Shown here in pieces: positions 56,193 through 64,000 of a stretch of DNA of 64,000 nucleotides. Source of the DNA: Burkholderiaceae bacterium. Its GTDB lineage: Bacteria > Pseudomonadota > Gammaproteobacteria > Burkholderiales > Burkholderiaceae_C. Every line of letters starts with the position of its first letter. Position 1 is the first letter of the stretch. The DNA lies in contig JACKLM010000004.1 in NCBI GenBank assembly GCA_024235895.1, forward strand, positions 62,001 to 126,000, in the 5' to 3' direction. Made by a program: the position numbers and the translations under genes. The notes under the pieces were generated by a model that had not been told where the DNA came from, searched no databases, and saw nothing but the letters and a program-made list of their open reading frames with translations.

Positions 56193-56731
56193 GCGGGATC
56201 CAGTTCACCCATCAGTTGAAGGTCGACGGCGTCGGCCAGCGTGTGCAGCGCCAGCAGCTGCAGCTCGCGCACGCGCGCGCTGCGCTCGTGCGGCAACGCG
56301 ATCAGCACGTCGGTCTCGGTCAGCGCGGCGCGCCACGGCGGATCGATGCCGGCCAGCGCGACGACCGCCATCTCCTTGTCGTGCGCCGCCGCCACCGCCT
56401 GCGCCGCATCGACCTCGCCGGCCCCGTCGTCGACCAGCAGCAGCACGTCGCCCGGCAGCCCGAGCGCGCGCACGCTCAGCGCCACCGGTGCCGCCGACAG
56501 CGCGACCGCGGCCAGCGGCGGGCGCTCGCGCTCGAAACCGCGCACGCACAGCCCGGCGAACACGTCGGCCAGCACTCCCCCCGCGACGAGCAGCTTGCCG
56601 CCCGCGGTCAGGCTGCCCAGCAGCGTCTGCGCCGCCTCGGCCAAGGGCCGGGCCAGCGCCTCGCCGGCCTGGTACAGCAGGTCCGCATTCTCGAAGAATT
56701 GCTGCTGGATGCGCTGCTCGAGCATGGACAT
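56189..56731 (-). CDS. SIS domain protein (DiaA/GmhA-like)
   Basis: Protein of 180 residues with a sugar-isomerase (SIS) fold, in the position where DiaA or a GmhA homologue stands next to yraN and the BON lipoprotein gene. The start MLEQRIQQQFFENADLLYQA matches that family, but the phosphosugar loop is altered (LLVAGGVLADVFAG instead of a GNGGSAA-like loop), so catalysis is doubtful. A DnaA-binding role as in DiaA is possible. It is coupled to the BON gene by a 4-bp overlap and begins 73 bp after yraN. Confidence 0.85.
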   Translation of the reverse strand: MSMLEQRIQQQFFENADLLYQAGEALARPLAEAAQTLLGSLTAGGKLLVAGGVLADVFAGLCVRGFERERPPLAAVALSAAPVALSVRALGLPGDVLLLVDDGAGEVDAAQAVAAAHDKEMAVVALAGIDPPWRAALTETDVLIALPHERSARVRELQLLALHTLADAVDLQLMGELDPA

Positions 56732-56803
56732 GCATCATATGACACGCCCCGCTCGCGGGCGGTTCCGCGGCGGCGTGTCCGTGCGAGAGCCGGCGGGAGT
56801 TTC

Positions 56804-57238
56804 TCAGGCCTCGAACGCCCCGCGCAGCCACTCGATGTGACCGCCGTCGATCGCGACGACGTCGAAGCGGCATGGCGGCGGGTTGGCGTAGCGCAGCAGG
56901 TAGTGCTGCGCCGCGAAGACTAGCGCGCGCCGCTTGGCCGCCCCGACGCTCGCCGCCGCGCCGCCGTGCGCATCGCTGCGGCGCGCGCGCACCTCGACGA
57001 AGACCAGCGTGCCGTCGCGCTCGCGCACGACGAGGTCGATCTCGCCGCCGCGCGCGTGCGGGCCGCGCGCGACCCGATAATTGCGCTCGACCAGCACCAG
57101 CCCCTGCGCGCGCAGCAGCGCCAGCGCGCGCGACTCGGCGGCATCGCCTGCCGCCTTGCGACCCGCCGGGCGCGGCGCATCCGGCGCCTGCCCCGCACCG
57201 TCCGCCCCCCTGGCGCCGGACTTCGAGCGACCGAACAT
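56804..57238 (-). CDS. yraN: YraN family putative endonuclease (UPF0102)
   Basis: Small protein of 144 residues with the restriction-endonuclease-like UPF0102 fold; biological role unclear. Core residues are visible in GGEIDLVVRERDGTLVFVEV (the E-x-D and E-V-K-like site), with RNYRVARGPHARG before it and FDVVAIDG after it. The ATG at 57238 shares its bases with the rsmI ATG on the other strand, so the two divergent genes have no space between them. It is the first gene of the yraN-SIS-BON group. Confidence 0.92.
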   Translation of the reverse strand: MFGRSKSGARGADGAGQAPDAPRPAGRKAAGDAAESRALALLRAQGLVLVERNYRVARGPHARGGEIDLVVRERDGTLVFVEVRARRSDAHGGAAASVGAAKRRALVFAAQHYLLRYANPPPCRFDVVAIDGGHIEWLRGAFEA

Positions 57239-58175
57239 GCCGCACCCCCTGATCCTGCAGGCCGCCGCCGAGGCGGCCGGCGCCCAGCAGTATCCGGCAG
57301 GCGCGCTGTACGTGGTCGCCACGCCGATCGGCAACCTCGCCGACCTGACGCTGCGCGCGGTGCAGGTGCTGTCGATCGTCGACTGGGTCGCGTGCGAGGA
57401 TACGCGCGTGACCGGCACGCTGCTGCGCCACCTCGGGCTGCGGCGGATGCTGATCACGCTGCACGCGCACAACGAGGCGCGCGCCGCGCAGCAGGTGCTG
57501 CAGCAGCTCGCCGCAGGCGAGCGCGTCGCGCTGGTCAGCGATGCCGGCACGCCAGCGGTCTCGGACCCTGGCGCGCGCGTCGTCGCCGCCGCCACGGCGG
57601 CGGGTCACCGCGTGATCCCGGTGCCGGGTGCGAGCAGCGTGCTGGCGGCGCTGAGCGTGGCCGGCGACGTGCGCGGCGAGGGTTTCGGTTTCGACGGTTT
57701 CCTGCCGCCCAAGGGGCGCGAGCGCGAAGCCGCGCTGCAACGCGTGCTCGGGGAGACCGGCACGCGCGTGCTGCTCGAGGCGCCGCACCGCATCGAGCTG
57801 CTCGCCGCGGCGCTGGCCGCGGCGGCACCGGCGCGCACGGTCACGATCGGGCGCGAGCTGACCAAGCAGTTCGAGTGCGTGGCGACGATGGCGGCGGCCG
57901 CGCTGCCGGCCTGGCTGCGCGCCGACGCCGACCGCCTGCGCGGCGAGTTCGTCCTCGTGCTGCACGCCGAGCCGCCGCCGGCCGAGCCGGCGGGCACCGT
58001 CGATGCCGCGAGCGAGCGCGCGCTGCGCGTGCTGCTGCGCGAGCTGCCGCTCAAGCAGGCGGTGGCGCTGGCAGCCGAGATCGGCGGCGCGCCGCGCAAG
58101 GCGCTTTACGCGCTGGCGCTGCGCTGGCGCGAGGCGCAAGGCCCTTCGTCCGCTGCGCAGGCGGGCGACACCTAG
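57237..58175 (+). CDS. rsmI: 16S rRNA (cytidine(1402)-2'-O)-methyltransferase
   Basis: Methylates the 2'-O of C1402 in 16S rRNA; 312 residues. Signatures are GALYVVATPIGNLADLTLRA near the N-terminus, VACEDTRVTGTLLRHLGL, LVSDAGTPAVSDPGARVV and the SAM-binding GFDGFLPPKGRER. The tetrapyrrole-methylase fold is complete. The ATG 57237 overlaps the yraN ATG inside the palindrome CATG, so its promoter must lie within yraN. tldD follows with a 9-bp gap. Confidence 0.96.
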   Translation: MPHPLILQAAAEAAGAQQYPAGALYVVATPIGNLADLTLRAVQVLSIVDWVACEDTRVTGTLLRHLGLRRMLITLHAHNEARAAQQVLQQLAAGERVALVSDAGTPAVSDPGARVVAAATAAGHRVIPVPGASSVLAALSVAGDVRGEGFGFDGFLPPKGREREAALQRVLGETGTRVLLEAPHRIELLAAALAAAAPARTVTIGRELTKQFECVATMAAAALPAWLRADADRLRGEFVLVLHAEPPPAEPAGTVDAASERALRVLLRELPLKQAVALAAEIGGAPRKALYALALRWREAQGPSSAAQAGDT

Positions 58176-58184
58176 AATCGAACC

Positions 58185-59648
58185 ATGATTTCGCGCGAAC
58201 CCACGCTGGAGCGGCTGGCGATCGCCCAGGCGCAGTTGCTGGAGCCCTACGGCCTGTCCGAGTCGACGCTGGCGCGCGCGCTGGCGACGATCCGCGAGCA
58301 CCGCGTCGACGATGCCGACCTGTACTTCCAGGGCACGCGCCACGAGGGCTGGAGCCTCGAGGAGGGCATCGTCAAGGCCGGCTCGTTCTCGATCTCGCAA
58401 GGGGTCGGCGTGCGCGCGGTCGCGGGCGAGAAGACGGCCTTCGCCTACTCCGACGACCTGTCCGAGGCGGCGCTGTTGGACGCCGCACGTACCGTGCGCA
58501 GCATCGCCGCCGCCGGCCAGCAGCGGCGCGTTCGCGTCGGCCCGAAGCCGCGCCCCGCGCGCAGCCGTGCGCTGTACGCCGCCGCGGACCCGATCGCGAC
58601 GCTGGACAGCGCCGCCAAGGTCGCGCTGCTCGAGCGCGTCGAGCGCATGGCACGTGCATGCGACCCGCGCATCGTGCAGGTCATGGCCTCGATCGCGGCC
58701 GAGCACGACGTGGTGCTGATCGCGCGCGCCGACGGCACGCGCGCAGCCGACGTGCGGCCGCTGGTGCGGGTCGGCGTGACCGTGATCGCCGAGCAGGGCG
58801 GGCGGCGCGAGGTCGGCACGAGCGGGGGCGGCGGGCGCTTCGGGCTCGCCTACTTCAGCGACGAGGTCCTCGCCGGCTATGTCGAGCAGGCGGTTCGCGC
58901 GGCGCTGACCAACCTCGAGGCGCGTCCGGCGCCGGCCGGCGAGATGACGGTGGTGCTCGGCCCCGGCTGGCCCGGCGTGCTGCTGCACGAGGCGGTCGGC
59001 CACGGGCTGGAGGGCGACTTCAACCGCAAGGGCTCGTCGGCCTTCGCCGGCCGCATCGGCCAGCGCGTCGCCGCGCGCGGCGTCACCGTGCTCGACGACG
59101 GCACGATCGCCGACCGGCGCGGCTCGCTCAACGTCGACGACGAGGGCCAGCCGACGCAGCGCAACGTGCTGATCGAGGACGGCATCCTGCGCGGCTACCT
59201 GCACGACAGCCTCAACGCGCGGCTGATGGGCGGCCGCTCGACCGGCAGCGCGCGGCGCGAGAGCTACGCCCACGTGCCGATGCCGCGCATGACCAATACC
59301 TTCATGCTCGGCGGGGATCGCGACCCGGCCGAGATCGTCGCCAGCATCGACCGCGGGCTGTATGCGACCAACTTCGGCGGCGGCCAGGTCGACATCACGA
59401 GCGGCAAGTTCGTCTTCTCGGCCAGCGAGGCGTTCTGGGTCGAGAAGGGCAAGGTCCTGTATCCGGTCAAGGGAGCGACGCTCGTCGGCCACGGACCGGA
59501 CGCGCTGACGCGCGTCAGCATGATCGGGCGCGATATGGCGCTGGACGCCGGGGTCGGCGTGTGCGGCAAGGAAGGCCAGAGCGTGCCGGTCGGCGTCGGC
59601 CAGCCGACGCTGCGCATCGACCGGATGACGGTCGGCGGCACTGCCTGA
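58185..59648 (+). CDS. tldD: Metalloprotease TldD
   Basis: Subunit of the TldD/TldE zinc protease that degrades unfolded peptides and matures microcins or modified peptides; 487 residues. The zinc motif HEAVGHGLEGD lies in the C-terminal half, with GPGWPGVLLHEAVGH before it and the conserved GGGQVDITSGKFVFSASEA later. The partner gene tldE (pmbA) is not in the window. It follows rsmI by 9 bp and is probably co-transcribed; ilvA starts 57 bp downstream. Confidence 0.97.
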   Translation: MISREPTLERLAIAQAQLLEPYGLSESTLARALATIREHRVDDADLYFQGTRHEGWSLEEGIVKAGSFSISQGVGVRAVAGEKTAFAYSDDLSEAALLDAARTVRSIAAAGQQRRVRVGPKPRPARSRALYAAADPIATLDSAAKVALLERVERMARACDPRIVQVMASIAAEHDVVLIARADGTRAADVRPLVRVGVTVIAEQGGRREVGTSGGGGRFGLAYFSDEVLAGYVEQAVRAALTNLEARPAPAGEMTVVLGPGWPGVLLHEAVGHGLEGDFNRKGSSAFAGRIGQRVAARGVTVLDDGTIADRRGSLNVDDEGQPTQRNVLIEDGILRGYLHDSLNARLMGGRSTGSARRESYAHVPMPRMTNTFMLGGDRDPAEIVASIDRGLYATNFGGGQVDITSGKFVFSASEAFWVEKGKVLYPVKGATLVGHGPDALTRVSMIGRDMALDAGVGVCGKEGQSVPVGVGQPTLRIDRMTVGGTA

Positions 59649-59705
59649 GGCCGGTCGGGCGCCGACGCCGCCTGCGCTGCCGAGCCCCCACCGTCCCCAT
59701 CGCGC

Positions 59706-60950
59706 ATGGACATGCCGCACGCCGACGCGCCAGCCGGCGGCGCGCTGCCAGTCCGCGCCGCCGACATCGACGCCGCCGCGCACCGGCTCGAGAAACAGGT
59801 GCTCGACACCCCCTGCGTCGAGAGCCGCACACTCGGCGACATCCTCGGCTGCCGCGTCTTCCTCAAGTTCGAGAACCTGCAGTTCACGGCTTCGTTCAAG
59901 GAGCGCGGCGCGCTGAACAAGCTGGCCGCGCTGGTCGAGTCCGGCCAGCCGCTGCGCGGCGTGATCGCGGCGTCGGCCGGCAACCACGCGCAGGGCGTGG
60001 CGCACCATGCGCAGCGGCTGGGGCTGCGCGCGGTGATCGTGATGCCGGTCTTCACGCCGACGGTCAAGGTCGAGCGCACGCGCGGCTTCGGCGCCGAGGT
60101 CGTGCTGCACGGCCAGACCTTCGACGAGGCGCACGAGCACGCGTTGGCGTTCGCCGGGCGCGAGGGCCTGAGCTTCGTCCACCCCTACGACGATCCGCTG
60201 GTGATCGCCGGCCAGGGGACGATCGGGCAGGAGATGCTGCGCGCGCACCCGGACCTGGACACGCTGGTCGTCTCGATCGGGGGCGGCGGGCTGATCAGCG
60301 GTATCGCGACCGCGGCGCGCGCGATTGCCCCGGGCATCGAGATCGTCGGCGTGCAGGCGGCGCGCTTCCCGTCGATGGTCAACGCGATCAAGGGCAGCTC
60401 GTTGCCCTGCGGCGGCAGCACGATCGCCGACGGCATCGCGGTCGGCCAGCCGGGGCGGATCACGCGCGAGATCGTGCGCGCGCTGGTCGACGACCTGATG
60501 CTGGTCGACGAGGGCGACCTCGAGCAGGCGATCGTGATGCTGCTCGAGATCGAGAAGACCGTGGTCGAGGGCGCCGGCGCCGCCGGCCTGGCGGCGCTGC
60601 TGCGCGATCGCGCGCGCTTCGCCGGACGCAAGGTCGGGCTCGTGCTGTGCGGCGGCAATATCGACCCGATGCTGCTGGCGGCGATCATCGGCCGCGGCAT
60701 GGTGCGCGCCGGCCGGCTGGCGCGAATCCGGGTCGGCGCGCGCGACACGCCCGGGATGCTGGCGCGGCTGACCGCGATCGTCGCCGAGGCCGGCGCCAAC
60801 GTCGAGGAGGTGCACCACCAGCGCGCCTTCTCGACCCTGCCGGCTCAGAACGCCGAGGTCGAGCTGGTGCTGCTCACGCGCGGGCGCGAGCATGTGCAGG
60901 GCGTGCTGCAGGCGCTGCGCGCGGGAGGTTTCGAGGCCGCGGGGTACTGA
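59706..60950 (+). CDS. ilvA: Threonine ammonia-lyase
   Basis: PLP enzyme that deaminates threonine to 2-oxobutyrate. It has 414 residues. The PLP lysine is K65 in TASFKERGAL, the Ser/Asn loop is ASAGNHAQGVAHHA and the phosphate-binding loop is SIGGGGLISG. A single C-terminal ACT domain (about residues 338-410, RVGARDTPGMLARLTAIVAE) indicates the shorter, TdcB/catabolic-like or single-ACT form rather than the long biosynthetic IlvA with two ACT domains. It may be the last gene of an rsmI-tldD-ilvA transcription unit. Confidence 0.94.
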   Translation: MDMPHADAPAGGALPVRAADIDAAAHRLEKQVLDTPCVESRTLGDILGCRVFLKFENLQFTASFKERGALNKLAALVESGQPLRGVIAASAGNHAQGVAHHAQRLGLRAVIVMPVFTPTVKVERTRGFGAEVVLHGQTFDEAHEHALAFAGREGLSFVHPYDDPLVIAGQGTIGQEMLRAHPDLDTLVVSIGGGGLISGIATAARAIAPGIEIVGVQAARFPSMVNAIKGSSLPCGGSTIADGIAVGQPGRITREIVRALVDDLMLVDEGDLEQAIVMLLEIEKTVVEGAGAAGLAALLRDRARFAGRKVGLVLCGGNIDPMLLAAIIGRGMVRAGRLARIRVGARDTPGMLARLTAIVAEAGANVEEVHHQRAFSTLPAQNAEVELVLLTRGREHVQGVLQALRAGGFEAAGY

Positions 60951-61172
60951 TCCTCCACGGGCTTGGCGCGGAAAGGATCCGGTCGTGGCACGACAGGACC
61001 ACGCGCAGGGTCGCCGCGTACCGCTCGACCCGCGCCGGCGCCGCCATGCCCGACTGCCGTTGGGTCGGATCGGCGGCGATCGTCTTGCTCGTTGGGCTCC
61101 GGCTCTGCCAGCGCAGGCTGACGCGCCCGCGGCGCGCCCGGCACACCGCGGCGCCGATCCGGGCGCGGTGCC

Positions 61173-64000
<2,828 letters not shown>

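Noticed and set aside
56205..60893. 1562-residue open frame on the minus strand across rsmI, tldD and ilvA
   Set aside because: It is antisense to three well-recognised genes and is low-complexity; an artefact of GC-rich third positions.
60951..61172. Small gene or RNA between ilvA and the hybrid kinase
   Set aside because: No ribosome site, conserved frame or convincing hairpin-plus-T-tract was seen.

Overview
The window is high-GC (about 70%) chromosomal DNA from a betaproteobacterium, most likely order Burkholderiales. Gene content supports this: a DUF4148 exported protein, the yggS/pilT/pilU locus, the rsmI/yraN/SIS/BON cluster, lplT divergent from alr, and an exosortase-type CAAX protease-related protein. 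I saw no plasmid, phage or integrative-element hallmark genes, no CRISPR array and no tRNA or rRNA gene. Almost every gene is a housekeeping, central-metabolism or transport gene. The long ORFs antisense to real genes are artefacts of GC-rich codon usage.

Layout. 1-2.9 kb: an RND efflux pump (permease cut by the left edge, plus its adaptor) behind a CsoR/CstR-like palindrome; the permease carries an unusual 75-bp in-frame palindromic insertion. 2.9-5.8 kb: modABC-type molybdate transporter. 6.3-15 kb: minus-strand metabolic genes (pyruvate kinase, malic enzyme, 4-hydroxybenzoate hydroxylase, a universal stress protein, and glcD-glcE without glcF beside them). 15-18.3 kb: a mechanosensitive channel and an orphan pair of dipeptide-type ABC permeases. 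18.5-24.3 kb: aldehyde dehydrogenase, SDR, two tiny genes divergent from a LysR regulator, an aromatic/aspartate aminotransferase and glutathione peroxidase. 24.4-29.7 kb: a soluble hybrid kinase, an EamA exporter coupled to lplT, and alr. 30.2-37.5 kb: M20 peptidase, LysR, DUF4148, lipase-like hydrolase, CAAX protease-related protein, rlmJ and an old-yellow-enzyme reductase.

37.5-41.8 kb is anomalous. An intact AbrB-family membrane protein is followed by a second, heavily damaged tandem copy of the same about 2.2-kb segment. This is either a decaying duplication or an assembly artefact. 41.8-49.4 kb: MOSC protein, GTP-type PEP carboxykinase, metallophosphoesterase, stress protein, TetR, UPF0149 and methylmalonate-semialdehyde dehydrogenase. 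49.5-61 kb: a large perfect hairpin, DUF3237, OmpA-like lipoprotein, Lrp/AsnC, yggS, pilT-pilU, a beta-hydroxyacid dehydrogenase, the BON/SIS/yraN/rsmI cluster, tldD and ilvA. 61.2 kb to the right edge: a multi-PAS hybrid histidine kinase cut by the window end.

The most novel signal is a family of about 430-bp modular, palindrome-rich interspersed repeats at 5.9-6.3 kb, 29.7-30.1 kb and 41.2-41.4 kb. All three lie just downstream of a gene's 3' end. The copies occur in both orientations, reshuffle two related hairpin modules, and show compensatory changes in their stems, which suggests selection on a folded RNA or cruciform DNA. A second repeat family (full copy at 37551-37711, fragments at 35392-35438 and 41655-41702) joins directly to stop codons.
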